Of a stretch of 64,000 nucleotides of DNA, positions 11,479 to 23,960 are shown piece by piece. Below the pieces are notes generated by a model that saw only the letters and a program-made list of their open reading frames with translations, made no database searches and was not told the origin of the DNA. Origin of the DNA: Dermanyssus gallinae (taxonomy: Eukaryota > Arthropoda > Arachnida > Mesostigmata > Dermanyssidae); NCBI GenBank assembly GCA_003439945.1, contig QVRM01003901.1:1596501-1660500 (forward strand), in the 5' to 3' direction. Each line of letters begins with the position of its first letter. Within the stretch, counting starts at the first letter, position 1. Made by a program: the position numbers and the translations under genes.

Positions 11479-12389
11479 CGCCATTTACTTATTTAATATA
11501 TTTTAAACGCCAGAAAAGCCTCTTGAGTAGGCGCTCTTATGTTTTCAGTAAAAAGTATGAACTGGTGGTTAGTGAGGTTTAACCCACAAGTACTACAATG
11601 CCATGTATCGCCCGATACTGTTGAGGCTCTTTAGAGGTCTAACTTGACCGAGTAGCTTACATCGAGCACTACAATCAGGGAGCTATATTGGCTACCGATT
11701 ACCGGGGCTAGTATATTTTTTGGAACCAAACACGGAAATATCGCGTTAAAACGTTCAGGTGGCATCGACACCTGCCGATTTAGCTAGATTTCACTGCATT
11801 TACTTATTACATTGTCGGATAGGCGACCCTTTTCTGAATTCGCAGTACAGAGTTCGCTCACTGGGCACTGGTTCTGCCATATAAGGTCACTTAAAGACAA
11901 AACTAGTAAGATCGTAAATAATATTTTTAGCAAATGTTGTTTGTTTAATTCTAGTATGTAAATCATGCTGCATAATATTACTTTTATGCATTAACTATGC
12001 ATTTTTTTAAATCCATTTCATCCATTCGGCTTGGGTATTCCCAAGTGCGGACGTTCGCACGGCCTCAAACCGGACCACACCGTGCTCTATAACATACGCA
12101 ATCATCCTTAGTGGATATATTGGTCAAAACTGTTCTGCCGAGACGGAGGCGTAACTAACTCCTGCCGACATTACATATATCTTGTAGTCCACAAAAGTGC
12201 AAAAGTTTCTGGCTGTTTTTGCAAGAAATAACCTGAAAATACCTTATACTTATTTATGCAAATGCGTTTTCAAAGTATTAAAATAGATTGGTAGACGAGG
12301 AAAGACAAATGCTTCCTCAAACATCCAACGCTTTGGTCTCACAAGTAGCCGTTACCACGCATAGGGAACATAAAGTGGCCGCAGCATTA
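11198..12389. other. Intronic sequence with (TA)n at 11438-11476
   Basis: Apart from the dinucleotide tract, no coding signal or repeat was recognised. Confidence 0.4.
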
Positions 12390-13790
12390 CCAAGAAAAGC
12401 TGCGCTTACAAACTGCTTGCAAGCCTCCTAGCCGCTCGTCTAACGTTGTTCGTCGAATACAAAAAGGCATTACCAGACGAACAACATGGCTTTCGTGCGC
12501 AGAGGTCAACATTAACTGCATGTGCAATCCTCCTTGCAGATATAAAGCAAACCCTGTCACGAAAGGGACTGTTTTTATACAGCGTATTTGTGGATTTCCG
12601 AGCCGCGTTTGATTCAGGCTTAAGAACTCGAGTCCTGCTTAAACTCGCCGAAATCTGGGTTCCAATACGGATGCTGACATTGATGAAGGACGGGCTACAA
12701 TCCAATCAGATCATCTTGGACGACGGTGTAGCGGAGCACCCAAGCATAGAACAAACGACAGGCTTTGCCCAAGGCGATAATCTCAGCCATTTGCTTTTTT
12801 GTTTACTGGTAGCCGATTTACCAACACGTTTACAGACCCGAAACCCAGCTGTCAAGATGATTATGTTTGCCGACGATCTAGTACTCTACAGTAACAGCAG
12901 ATACCATCTGCAACAGGCGCTGGCCACTTTGTCGGCATACGTGAACGTAGTAGGCCTTGAAATAAATATGCAGAAGACAGAAGCTATGAAGTTCAGGCAC
13001 GCGGGCAGGCTGGCCGTGACCGATACACTTAGGTTAAATTGACAAGACCTGAACTATGTAAATAAGTTCACATATCTCATTATCACAGTGACCCCCTCAG
13101 CCAAGACCTTCGCTGCACATATAGAGGAGAGGTCTCGAAAAGCCTTGATTGCGGCGACAACCCTTAAGAAGCCCCAGATGCTCTCGATTAAGGCAGCGCT
13201 AGCTCTATTTGATATGAAAATAGCACCAATTGCATCATACGGGATCCAGCTTGTATGGGCAAAACTAAGCTCGACTCAACTTGATGCTCTCGATCGCGTG
13301 AAACCAGCTTATTTGAAGCGGGTACTAGGTTTACATACGTCAGCATACAACCGCCTCACGTATTTGCTTTGCGATGCTTCACTATTCGTGGAACAGGTCA
13401 AAAAACAGTTTGCGCTTCCAGACACCCCTGCATACAGCGAGTTCATGCGGCAATATGAAGAGAAAATGGCAGAGATCGATCCACATTTTTATATGACAGA
13501 TGCAATGGTTAGGTCAGAATGGAAGGGCACGAGCAGGACAAGCAGGCACATGACCACCCGCTTTGCTGTGCACGGTTTTCATCACCTTCTATGTCAGAAA
13601 GACGCCTGCCATGAACCCTGTGACACATGTGTTTGTAAATATTGTTATGGTATATGCGTAAGATATCATGGCAGTGAGTGTAATGCAATCCCCTCTCTAA
13701 CAAAGCTGGCACTGAACGATTTTTAATATTAATATCATTACGAGACTGTAGTGATATCGATCGTACTATTGTATATTTTACCCAATCTGG
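12390..13790 (+). mobile_element. His/Cys-tailed LINE, 5'-truncated (copy 2, longest)
   Basis: It starts in the RT fingers (LLAARLTLF) and continues ALPDEQHGFRAQRST, VFVDFRAAFDS, TTGFAQGDNLSHLLFCLL and the catalytic FADDLVLYS. A stop (TGA, 13039-13041) interrupts before the thumb region (13088-13726). That region ends in RHMTTRFAVHGFHHLLC, then CDTCVCKYCYGICVRYHGSEC. The first aspartate block (DFRAAFDS) and FADD are kept, but GQGD-type residues are altered (AQGDN). No endonuclease part is present. The 3' UTR resembles that after the copy at 3347. Confidence 0.8.
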
Positions 13791-14113
13791 TGTGTACATA
13801 AATCATGTTGAATAACATTGCCCACAGTGCCGGCACGAGGCATACAATTACTTGACAACTTATCGATTAGTCGGTTTACAGTACGAACTCATTCCCAACA
13901 GCATAAAATGCGGTAAGCCCCATCCCCTATGAGAGTTCCATTGGCAAGGCAGCTATGGCTATACCTCCAGATTTGTCCGAGAGCAGTTCTCTATAATCTA
14001 ACCTGTCTGTTGTGAGTATTAGCCGATTAACAAGTAATCTCTGATCTCTCAGCATAGGCGTTGCTACAACTTACCATGGCGGGGTAGGTATGGTATCGAG
14101 TTGCAATACGAAC

Positions 14114-14242
14114 CTTCTTGTTGATTCGAAATATCCACGACTTGATCTTCTGGTAGTGTGAGTAGGAGACGACGTCGACGGTAAACACAGGCCCGTACTT
14201 CATTCGTTTATCTCGCTCCGTCGGCCAGAATGCAGGAAATGT
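14114..14242 (-). CDS. RPTP exon: D2, FWPTER..KYGPV
   Basis: The acceptor is ACTTGTAG, the donor is AAG|GTTCGT, and there are 43 codons (residues 503-545). It encodes TFPAFWPTERDKRMKYGPV and ends in SWIFRINKK. R2B D2 domains read YWPEEGxxRYGPI...IFRICN here. The exon shows no long open frame because it is short. It was found by following the domain order. The donor is weaker than the others. Confidence 0.82.
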
Positions 14243-16120
14243 CTACAAGTCGCATGCAATATATATATTTAAGAAAGAAAAAAATATACATATATATAAG
14301 TATATATATATATATGTGTGTGTGTATATAGCTGTTGTAATTGTATCTCTCAGAATTTGTTAACACATTTATATATATATATATATATATATATGTTTGC
14401 ATTGTCCTGTTGTAATTTGTTGCTGCTTATGCTTAAATATTTCGAGAAAACAGCTGCGTCCTTGTTTCAGCACGGCACTGTAGTTGAACTAATTTCAGGA
14501 TGGGCCGTCAACGCCGGTTCAATCGACCAGTAGGTAACACCTCCGCTGATCACACCAGTCGCTCCCTTCGAGCTTGTGTTCCCAACGGAGATATTGAGTA
14601 AAGCTGGTAAATACTCGACTCTCTCTGGCTTTTCTGAATACTACAATACGTTTTGTGCTTTGGTATGCTTAAGACTAGACGACATCGGTATCGGATTTAT
14701 ACTTAAGCAATGCGTACATAATGGAAAATGTCGCCGCCTATGAGTGCACGCAATATAATTAGAATAGATGAAAAGGTTAGAGAATGGAGGGGAGGGGGGG
14801 GGGGGGTAGAAGGGTCGAGCGGCTATCAACGAGTCCACACATTCCAGGGAAATCCGTAGAATGCTTCTGGATTCCTATACAATGGCACGCCGCTTTGGTG
14901 AAGGCGCTCAGCCTTTGCAAAGCTTCCCATGCCACTATATAATTAAGTGAAGATCGTGCATGTTTTACAGCGGCATCTACTTACTGTCGATATTAATACG
15001 ATACAAAGGTGTTTCACGTGCATTCCTTTCAGTTTCCCACGCCAAGAAGGCTAGTTTTATATGAATGAAGCTAACGCATTCTTCGCTCCAGACGTCAGGT
15101 GAGAATGTTATGACTTGCATAGATTGCCGTCTTTGCGGAAAACGATTCTAAAGCCTGGCGGAATTTATCAAACACTTGTACAACTTCCGCTATTAATTCT
15201 AAAGAAACAGTTTTGAATAATTTATACCTTTTAGATCTCCTTGACGCAACCCAAATACGGCTAGCAAATTATATGCTTTTATGACTTTAAGATAACCTAA
15301 TAGGTTATCTTTACAAATAGAATTATGCATTGAATTGTATTTAGACAGGGTCACTTGAAACTGCCTCTTAATCGTAATGATCTCTCTCTCTCTGGTTGTA
15401 GATCAATCTGTCTTGTCGCCTCTAATGTCTTTTGACTTCTGGTATTCGGCGGCACTTTATAGTTGCTTTCTGACCGCGACAATGTCTTCGGCCTAAGGTC
15501 TTCAGGTGGGGAGGATGAGCTGCATCGTTAATTGGATAAGTGCATGTGTAAGGGTTACCGGAATCTGCGGGTACGAGTTGTTGTACACTATAATAAATTT
15601 TTCACGTACTTCAGGCGGCGCTGCGGTTAGGAAATTACGTCATTTCTGTGTAGAATAAATTTACAAGTTAAACAAAAATCATCAGCTCTGCTCTGCTACA
15701 CGCATTTAAAGAGAATATTTACTGAATTCAAAATTGGGAATGCCAAGACCCAAATGTTTCTAAAAACTAAAAGATGCCTCAAGGGTTACAGATTTGACTT
15801 AATACCTGATATCAGGGAAAAATTCGTAGAAAATACTAGATGCATTACCGGAAACTGAATTAAACTAAACGGTCATACGCGACAATCTATCATAGTTTAC
15901 TAGACACGTAATCTCAGTTTTGCAACATATATGACGAATCTAGAGATCCAAACTATACCAGTAGTGTGCTAAATACTGCAACGCATTGTAAATAAGTAAA
16001 TGAAGTACTAACGGGTTGTGATATTGTGTGCGTTATGTATAGTATGGTAATTTGAATTACTTTAGATTAATGAGAACAGTGTAAGGGATTAGAGAAAGAA
16101 CCCATCAGCTCAAGACATAC
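14243..16120. other. Phosphatase intron with short (TA)n tracts
   Basis: Dinucleotide tracts lie at 14295-14330 and 14369-14393, a G-run at 14788-14806 and a TC tract near 15380. No coding motif or repeat partner was seen. Confidence 0.4.
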
Positions 16121-16252
16121 GTGGGAAGGAGGTGGATCGCAAAGGATGACAACGGCATTGCAGCCGTGATCGTAGATTAGAGACCAGACGTCCTGCGCTG
16201 TGCTCTGAAGGGGCCATTCCGTCACGATGTACTCCTTACTTCGTGTATAACC
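16121..16252 (-). CDS. RPTP exon: D2, IVTEWPL..DVWSLIYDH
   Basis: The acceptor is GTTTTCAG, the donor is CAC|GTATGT, and there are 44 codons (residues 459-502). It encodes GYTRSKEYIVTEWPLQST and QDVWSLIYDHGCNAVVIL. R2B D2 domains have FIVTQHPLxxTxxDFWRLVYDYGC at this place. Both ends are phase 0. Confidence 0.88.
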
Positions 16253-16922
16253 CTGAAAACGCATCACCCAAAAAGATTGCGCAGTAACACTCCAGAACTC
16301 TTCTTAAACCCATGTACATAAACAAAGCTAACTAAAACACTACATAAACAGTTCTGCCACCAAAATATAATAAAAGACTTAAATATGTTGTAACAAATAT
16401 TCTTGTTTCATTGGTTGGTTATGTTTAGATCATAAGGTATGCTTAAGTAACCTGTGTACATGCATGTTTATAAAACCTTACATCAATTTCATGCCTTTCT
16501 TGTGCCTACTACTCAGTCTGCAATGACAATCTATGAACAAAAAAGCACAAGTAGCGTACTCGCTTTATTGTTGAGGATCATATATGGCGCTGGGTTATGT
16601 GCTTGATTTAAATAAATGATGTTTTGGATCGTATACGTTGACTGCCAATTTGCCAAGCGACAAATGTAGAGACAGGCTGGCAGATGCCCTCGTAACATCC
16701 CAGATGGTGGTATCGAAAGGCTGACTTTCTGTGGATGGTTCTTATGAGTACGTATTCTAGGTTTACGGTCAGCATAAAGACATTTCGAAAGTGCACAGAG
16801 ACCATTAAATATACACCGGAAACATTGCTATTATTTTATCTCTGCGGCCTTTTTATTATAATTGGAAAGTCAATTCCTAATTATGCACGCATATTTACTG
16901 AAAATAGTCCATAGAGGCATAT

Positions 16923-16923
16923 G

Positions 16924-16966
<43 letters not shown>
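16923..16966. repeat. (TA)n microsatellite
   Basis: Pure TA followed by a short GA run. Confidence 0.95.
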
Positions 16967-16977
<11 letters not shown>

Positions 16978-17189
16978 CGTACATGTACTTAGCTTTATAA
17001 CCCGATGGTTGATTTACAATATTCCGTGTCTCGGGTTGGCAATAATGCTGAATTTTAGAACATTTTGAAAAATTGAGCCAAAACCATTGAGGTCTTCCTG
17101 TTTGTTTTACTTAAAAGCCATTCATTACCTACACACAAGGCATATTTGTTGCGTTGTTGTTTAGGTTTGGTTCAATGAAATAAAAAAAG

Positions 17190-17755
17190 TTTTTAAGGAG
17201 CCGATATGGAGTGTGTAGGATAGCAACGATTGTGCTTGTGTTCTCTGTTACAAATCAATACTGGAGGAGCAACGATTCTGCTTCTGTTCTTCGTTTAAGT
17301 CCAAACGCTTTAAGGTGGTGGAAATGTTACAAACTGCTTGTGGTCATCAAGCAATGCCCGAGGCACTATGTATATGTGGTACCGTCGTTTTGGCGACGGA
17401 CGTAAAGATACCGAAGATGACCCCCGTGTGGGGCCTCCTTCAACGTTATTAACAGACGAAAACGCTGATTCGCCGGACCTGGCTTAGTGCGACTCTTTCG
17501 TGTTCCATCCGGATGATGAAAAATTGCAGATACAACGTTTCGAGGATATAGAGGAGAGTAAGAAATTTCGTAGGAGAAATTTAACTTGATACCAAAAGAC
17601 AAGTTTAAAAACGTTTTGCAACGTGGAAAATAAGGTCACACGAGTGTCTTGCAGGGGGCAGGAGCCATTTTGTAAGGAACAAAAACACCCTGAAAAATTA
17701 AATAAAATTGTGTTTTATAAAAATGTATCAGAACTTTTTGACCCGTCTTCGTGTA
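17190..17755 (+). pseudogene. Mariner-like remnant with internal deletion
   Basis: Broken frames give EMLQTACGHQAM, MYMWYRRFGDGRKDTEDDPR and then directly SPDLA.CDSFVFHPDDE. That joins the N-terminal (YxWxxRFxxGR) and C-terminal (SPDLAPCDFF) mariner blocks with the middle missing. A likely right end reads TATCAGAACTTTTTGACCCG near 17725-17745. A sequence of about 30 bp is partly duplicated near 17225 and 17265. It is a different subfamily from the copy at 9879. Confidence 0.7.
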
Positions 17756-17949
17756 TATAAGACGTATTTAAATAAAAAGGTTACGGAGCTTTGTAACGTC
17801 CAATTCTGCTGAAATTTGTATATGGCCCGTTGGGATACCGTAGTGAGAGATCTAGGGACACGAATAGAATGCCCGTCGTGGTTGTGCGCTTGCGGGGGCA
17901 ACTGCGCATAATAGAGGAGAGAAGCAGACAGTTGCGTGTCTTGTCAAAT

Positions 17950-18165
17950 CAAATTGACACGGCAGTGGGTGTAAAGTCATCATGGCGTCCCATTGCAAAA
18001 TTGCCCATTGAAGAGCAGCGAGGTGTTATCAGATTTCTGACTGCATGTATGTATGTTCAACTCGCCGATATACATCTCCAGGTGGTAGCGTTGGAACAAT
18101 GTGAACAAATGTGCACGGCCGGCTGCGTTACGTGTAGATGCAATACTGCTCGTCGTCATTGATGG
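17950..18165 (+). pseudogene. Helix-turn-helix fragment of a mariner-like transposase
   Basis: In the frame 17830-18162, KLPIEEQRGVIRFLTA then ADIHLQVV and EQCEQMC resemble the (E)EQRxVIRFLxxxGxxxxxIHxxMxxxYG N-terminal DNA-binding region of mariner transposases and related proteins. No catalytic part follows. Confidence 0.5.
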
Positions 18166-18639
18166 CTTCTTCTGGAGCAGTAATAGGAATGCACAAAATT
18201 CGTATATCGTCCTTTTTGGTTTAGTTATTTTTTTGGTAAAATCTTCCTAACCGTCTGGATTAACCCCGCCGCTTGTTCGATCGTCGCGGAGTGGAAAATT
18301 AGCTGACCGACTATGCTCGATTCCCCAAAAAGTCCATTATTTTATTAAGCCCAGCATGATTAATGCGCTTGCGCTTCCATGCTGTCTTAGCTGGCAACGA
18401 GAAGTGAATAAATGCTCGTGCTATATTGTCGGCTGCCAGTATACAGGCCACGCAACTCATTGACGTAGATTAAGTGCCTATCGATGCCAGCTTACCGATA
18501 CTGTAACACGAGATCTCTGTACAGTCATCTGCCCAAGCCGGTGAATGCCGCTCCACTTACACCCAGCAGAGTTTGACTGTCTGCTATTTTAAAGCGAAGT
18601 AATGAATGAACTAACGGACATATCTGCTTATATATTCTA

Positions 18640-18950
18640 GTTGACAGTGCCAGTTGGATTCAAGGTGACCCATTCCACAATTGTTGCAAATTGCCTTCTT
18701 CCATTTGCAGTCGTTTGCCATGTGATTTCGGTGACGACATCAACAGCATTTGCCTGCCTAAATAGACTCCCGTCCAACGTGTCTCGGCGTGCCGTAGTCG
18801 ATTCTCGGTCATCGCTAGAAACGTTGTCAGGTCGGTTGCAGCTGATTTTGCCACCTGGCGTGGGCTGCTGCTGCTGCCGCCACCAAAGGACGGCGCCTAT
18901 CCTGTAATGTTCTAACCGCTCCTTGCCTAAAGCGGTGTGTTGCTGCAACC
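18640..18950 (-). pseudogene. LTR-retrotransposon gag zinc-knuckle remnant
   Basis: A minus-strand frame broken by a stop reads CRHRNHMANDCKWKKAIC and NNCGMGHLESNWHC, two CCHC-like knuckles as in Ty3/gypsy or Bel-Pao gag proteins. The first knuckle is damaged. No protease or RT is visible next to it. Confidence 0.55.
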
Positions 18951-19535
18951 TCTATATAGCAACACTGTGTTAGGAATATATCTTAAGACGTGATCGAGTT
19001 CATATATCTTGCCCAAGGAACCGAATTTATAGGGTAATATTTACACGCTAGTCATACTGAGAGTGGGGATTTCAATACAGTAAACTGTAACCAAAATGAC
19101 GTAGATATAAGCTTTACTAGTTGTGTAAGTCCAAAACAACACAGATGTATTGCTGAGCATCACATGTATGCAAACGTGTTTTTTTCAGAACTAGGCTTTT
19201 TCCTAAACTGTACTTCCTCAAAACAAAAGTGACGAAATTGTCGTCTAATCTAAATTTGAATTCATGAGCACTCATGCAACGCCGTCAAGCGAAGGTCGAG
19301 TTAGGTTAAGGCGCCTTGGTATGTACGTACACCCGGGTAAAATCACTAACACAGAAGCGGGTATACGAGTATGCTTAGAGCTTTTGCCTATATTTTAAGT
19401 GGTTTACTTATGGTTTTCTCTACAAATATGAGAGGAACACTCCATTTACATGCATGTTTTGGTAAACGGTTGCAAGAATGATTGCATGCAGGCTTTAGTA
19501 CAAAATAGTCATCATCATATGTGATTCATACTCAC

Positions 19536-19612
19536 GTCTACAAATACCGCGTTGATGTAGTCGGTGTTGTCATTACTTTGAAAAGTCGTAAGGTAGGGCC
19601 GGAAGTTGTCCG
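19536..19612 (-). CDS. RPTP exon: D2, DYINAVFVD
   Basis: The acceptor is TTGTACAG, the donor is GAC|GTGAGT, and the length is 77 bp. It encodes DNFRPYLTTFQSNDNTDYINAVFVD. It has the same length and intron phases as the D1 counterpart at 28847-28923, as expected from the ancestral duplication of the two PTP domains. Confidence 0.87.
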
Positions 19613-19944
19613 CTGTACAACCAAACATTTAAATTGTAAATACTTTGTTAGATAAGTCCTCTTTCAGTTTGACACTTACACGTGAGATTACGTGGAACTA
19701 GAAACGGGTCTTAACGCTCGCCTGATGAATGTCTTCTAAATGCCCTATCTAAATCAATTCACAGATCTATAATAATGCGTGAATACAAACCTTTGCAATT
19801 AGGCAAATTGATCTAGTAATAACTACTGTGTTTTTAAACTTGATTGCTAACGTTGTTGAACGAACATTTGTCGAACTGCTGTTGCAGCAAACTCTGTTAT
19901 TGCGTCAGATCAACAAGTCCATTAGCAAAATAGACCATACTTAC

Positions 19945-20044
19945 GCGGAACAGTGGTAATATCACGATTCTTCTCTCGATTTTCCGGTCGATGGCCTCCG
20001 GCGCAGTCGCCAATCGACAGCCGCGTGCTCATCTTACTGATTTT
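19945..20044 (-). CDS. RPTP exon: start of D2, NREKNRDITTVP
   Basis: The acceptor is ATTTACAG, the donor is CCGC|GTAAGT, and the length is 100 bp (33 codons plus one base). It encodes LSIGDCAGGHRPENREKNRDITTVP, the entry to D2 (NRxKNRxxxIxPxD). The split codon C|CG continues as PDNFRPYL in the next exon. Confidence 0.85.
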
Positions 20045-21220
20045 CTGTAAATAAATGCCGTATTACTGCTTTAGAAACTTGCTGTAAAAATCAAAGAAAT
20101 TAACCGGAGCTGTCCCGCTAGGCCAATGAAGTGATGTTTATCGAACTGCAATCGAGGCAATACCATCACGGTTTTTGTTTAAGAAGACTAAAGGGTAAGT
20201 TTGGTCCAAAATCAAGACAAAAGATAAACGTTTGTAGGCTCAATATTGTCATGGAAATAGTTTCGCAGTAGTCGGAGAGCGTCTTTAAAGTTGGTAACCG
20301 TATTCCTCTGACGATGCGCCATTTATCTGCTACACATATTCTCATGAGGCATTCGCTGAACACCGTGGTCCAGCACGGCGCTAGCACGATCAAAGACCAA
20401 AGATGCTTGTTACAAACCCCCTCAGGTTTAATAGGATTAGAACCGTTATTTCGCTATAAAGCGACTCATTGAGCATATCTCAGACTGCAATTCTTGTTTA
20501 CACAAAGTTTTAATTTCTATTTTTTCTTTGATACTTCTGAGCACCCAATCGTAACTGAATAACTTTAACAATCATGGGTTTATAAACAACTTCTACTTGT
20601 TTACAATCTAAAATTAATTTTGTCTTAATTTATGTACTCTAGAGCTGTAAAAAGTAACGGTTCTCTTACATAAAGGAGTATATTATACAATGGTATTGAT
20701 GTATTACTTAGAAGGTAGTAACGTAGCAAGCGGCATCACTTCGATATCTATCGCAGTCTACGCGTCGAGTTTTAGAGATTGGGATTTGCGTGTGCCCATT
20801 TGGCCAGTTACTAGTCAACAATGCGTTATTAAGTTCCGTGCGGCCCGCGGCCCACGGCCTTTGGCCTAACGGACCGTTGTTTCCTAAGACTATCGTATTC
20901 GACGTCAAAATGATGCTTAAGTTACAGTCTTTAGGTTAGCAATGTGCGGTGGAAAGAGCGTGGAGCGGCATGTTCTGGACGCACCTCAGTCCCTGGCGTC
21001 TCATGCACAAGCAATTTATGTATGCTGCTTCCAGGCAGCAGTAAGACATATGGGTATAACTATAGATTTATAAAGGCAGATGTATATGACAGTTTTCACT
21101 ATAAATCAACGGACGAGAGTGTAAATAAACCGGGGCCACGCTTTAACTAGTTTGTTGGTGTGGATACTAATCTATGTTGATGTTGATACTAATAAAATCA
21201 AGGTTAGCAATTATTATTCT
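20045..21220. other. Phosphatase intron, nothing recognised
   Basis: AT-rich sequence with only short frames. Confidence 0.4.
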
Positions 21221-21586
21221 TTACCCACGTGCCAAGTTTAGAGCTGGTAAGATGACATAATTAAGTTTAAAGTAAACGTCCAGCGCACCATATTTAAGCA
21301 TGACGGACTTGGCGGGAGAGAACCATGCCCTTTTTGACACACTACCGGGCAATTCCATCGACGGTAGATTGCAGAAAGGTATACGATATATTCGAGCGGT
21401 CTGAGAGGTCGACTTTAAGGCATGTTTGAGATATTTGATATGTGGAGGAGGGCGCCCAGACGAACACCAGATAAGGTAGTGTACGGTTTTACTGAGTTCG
21501 TCATCAACCTTATTTTGGAAATGGCGATTACTTAATGATGCTTTTACCCACTGCAGGCAACAATGATGAATACCCATAATAATCAA
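21221..21586 (-). pseudogene. LINE group B RT fragment, minus strand
   Basis: The 121-codon minus-strand frame contains LQWVKASLSNRHFQNKV, DELSKTVHYLIWCSSGRPPP, IKYLKHALK and WFSPAKSVMLKYG. These match the order FLSNRxxxVxVxxxLS...SGVPQG...VKYLxYADDLK...LSxxKxxVLKxG, with the YADD region corrupted to KHALK. It is related to the plus-strand copy at 5804-6748. Confidence 0.65.
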
Positions 21587-22360
21587 ATACGCTTTTTATC
21601 AAAGCAAACACAGTTAATTGTTTTATAGGCATATATGAGGAGTGTGTGTGTCAGTCCAATGTCATCTTCAAAAGTTGTGCGCAGGTAGACCGATGTGGGG
21701 TATATATATATAAACTACCGCAATGTATGATGATAATATGAACCATAGTAATGATATTATGTCTAGAAAAAAACAAAACGACTCCGTTATTGTAAAATCC
21801 TTAAAATATCATAAAGCATCAGCGGCTCGCCTAAACTACAGTAAACGACTTGAAGAAAATTGATGAAAGTATGTCAGAGGTGAAATGACGTAAGCAGTAA
21901 GTTAGAGTTAAACCTGCAGCATGTTCCACCCCAAACACCAATCTTGTAATATAAGGGAAGCTCTATGAATTCGCGATAGCCTTGCACAAATACAGAGTTT
22001 AGTACACTAGTTCGCCGCAGGCCAAGCAAACATGCAACCCCCTCTCGGCATCTTCTCCCGATCTGGACTACAAAATCTGACCACTTTATACCTTGCAGTC
22101 AGTCTAAGGATTTCTAGGACGCTTGCGGAAGAAACAGGTTCACTAGGACTTCAGACTGTTAAAGGCGCTTCAGTCTTAGACTCTCTAATTTTTGGGAGAG
22201 ATTTGAAAAGTGTAAGCTTCGTTTTCGAAATGTTAATAGATAATATCACAGTGACAAAGTCAGAAAAACTCTCTCCAGCACTTTAATTAAATGCATGGTT
22301 CTGCTAACGAATTCCTCAATAAATACATGGATCCTTTATAGAGCGACATGACATACGTAC

Positions 22361-22510
22361 CGCGTATTCTCGCTGATAGTCGTTGACCCTAGTGATAGGA
22401 TTTTTCTGCGACTTCTGCTTGAACTTGTGGGCTATCTCAGTGACGCTGAACCACGTCTTGCCGCACATGAAAGCTTCGTCCAACGTGTCGTAGATATACA
22501 GGTACTGCTC
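22361..22510 (-). CDS. RPTP exon: end of D1 and interdomain linker
   Basis: The acceptor is CTCCTCAG, the donor is GCG|GTACGT, and there are 50 codons (residues 350-399). It begins EQYLYIYDTLDEAFMCGKT, the EQYxFIxDAxLEAxxCGxT segment that closes D1 in R2B-type receptors. It continues with a basic linker rich in Lys and Gln (HKFKQKSQKNP) towards D2. Both ends are phase 0. Confidence 0.88.
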
Positions 22511-22749
22511 CTGAGGAGATGATGAGTAATTTGAAACAGAGGATCACCAATGTTCACATGAGTAACTACCCTTTACTCGTTAAGATGCATGACGCCAAAA
22601 AAATAAGGATAATTTAAGTAATTGTGTTCTTTTAACTACCGTTTTACTGCCTATGATAGACGTTTAATACAGTTATCCGAATACCGCAGTTTTAGCTGTT
22701 AATGGGTGGCGGCCAATTTTTTGTTTTGTTTCAGGGACAATGCAAAAGT

Positions 22750-23960
22750 ATTAGGTTGGGAAGTAAGTTTGGAGCATATAATTCCTTTTTGCTTCCTCTG
22801 GCAACGATTTATTTTGACATAATGTTTATAAATATTTGAAAAAGTTCTTCCTGCTATGAAACTATGTTATTTGCTTTTTAATTAGTTTTTTTTTAATGTC
22901 TATTTTTCATGCTTAGAAATAGAATACACAGAAGGCAAAGATTAGCATTTTCGACACCTGCTCATCTTCGCTTTCATTGAGGTCAAAAGGGTGAGCCTCT
23001 GTGTGCGACATGTACGTAGAATGTGTTTTAGGCGCATCTACAGCACTTGGCTTGCGAAGTTTAAAGATGGCAACTTTCTAAATTTGATGAAGAACATTTC
23101 AAGGCGCTTTTAAAAGAGGACTGCCGCCAAGTAGCTCGTGAATTAGCCAAAAAAATGGTCTGCAGTTTCTTCAATCACAATCTCCAACCACCTTCAATCA
23201 ATTGGTTTTACCCAAAAACTCGGAGCTTGGGTACCACACGGGCTTAACGAGTAACACAATGAAAAACGCTTTCGAGTTGTGGCTTAACATCTCGGCCGCC
23301 ATCAAGCAGCACGCGTACACATACAACGTTTTCTGTACTGAATTGCCATGGGAAATAGGAAGTTACTATTTGAGAGGCTACATAAGAAGCCTATGATCTG
23401 CGTTTGGTAGGACTGGGAAGGTATGGTGTATTGGGAAATGCTCAAAAAACGCCACGCTAAACAAGAAAATATAAATTGCTCAATCGCACCGCGTAAATAA
23501 AGCTATTCGGCTGAAAAAACCCGATCGACAAGGCCAAACCATACTGCTTTACGATAAAGCTAAATCCCATATTGCACAAGCCGTCAAAACCGTACTTCCA
23601 GAGATGAAACGGAGGTTCTTTCGCACCCATTCATAGAACTCTTTGGACCTTGCTGCAACCGACTATCATATAACCCGCTCCCCGTCGAATCATATAAGGC
23701 GAGTTATATTCGATGACGAAGCGGACCTTAAACACTGGCTCAACAACAAGTTTGACACCAGACCGAACGATTTCTGGCGGAACGGAATGAACAAATTAGT
23801 CGAGAGGTGGGTAAACAGCAACGGAGAATACATCATTCTTTGTGACTCGTTGAGTTCCGTTCAATGGTCATTTACGTAAGGCCTTCACTTTAAAACCCAC
23901 ACTATTGTTGCAGTCGGTGTGCGAGGTACATGTGCTTCCGTTCATTTATTATGGTAATTA
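22750..23960 (+). pseudogene. Decayed mariner (second subfamily)
   Basis: The left end reads TTAGGTTGGGAAGTAAGTTTG, like the TTAGGTTGG ends of many mariners. Broken frames include KEDCRQVARELAKKM, TTNHTALRKAKSHIAQ-like sequence near 23560, and ATDYHITRSPSNHIRRVIF, then DTRPNDFWRNGMNKLVERW near 23660-23820. These correspond to the DLAPTDYHLFRSL and FW..GI..L..RW C-terminal blocks. No matching right inverted repeat was found. Confidence 0.65.

Noticed and set aside
14208..14402. Minus-strand frame rich in Tyr and Ile
   Set aside because: Produced by (TA)n tracts. The real coding piece here is the phosphatase exon at 14114-14242 in another frame.
18641..18907. Plus-strand 88-codon frame with a Cys cluster
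   Set aside because: It is the antisense of gag zinc-knuckle sequence. The Cys codons come from a CTG/GCC-rich stretch.
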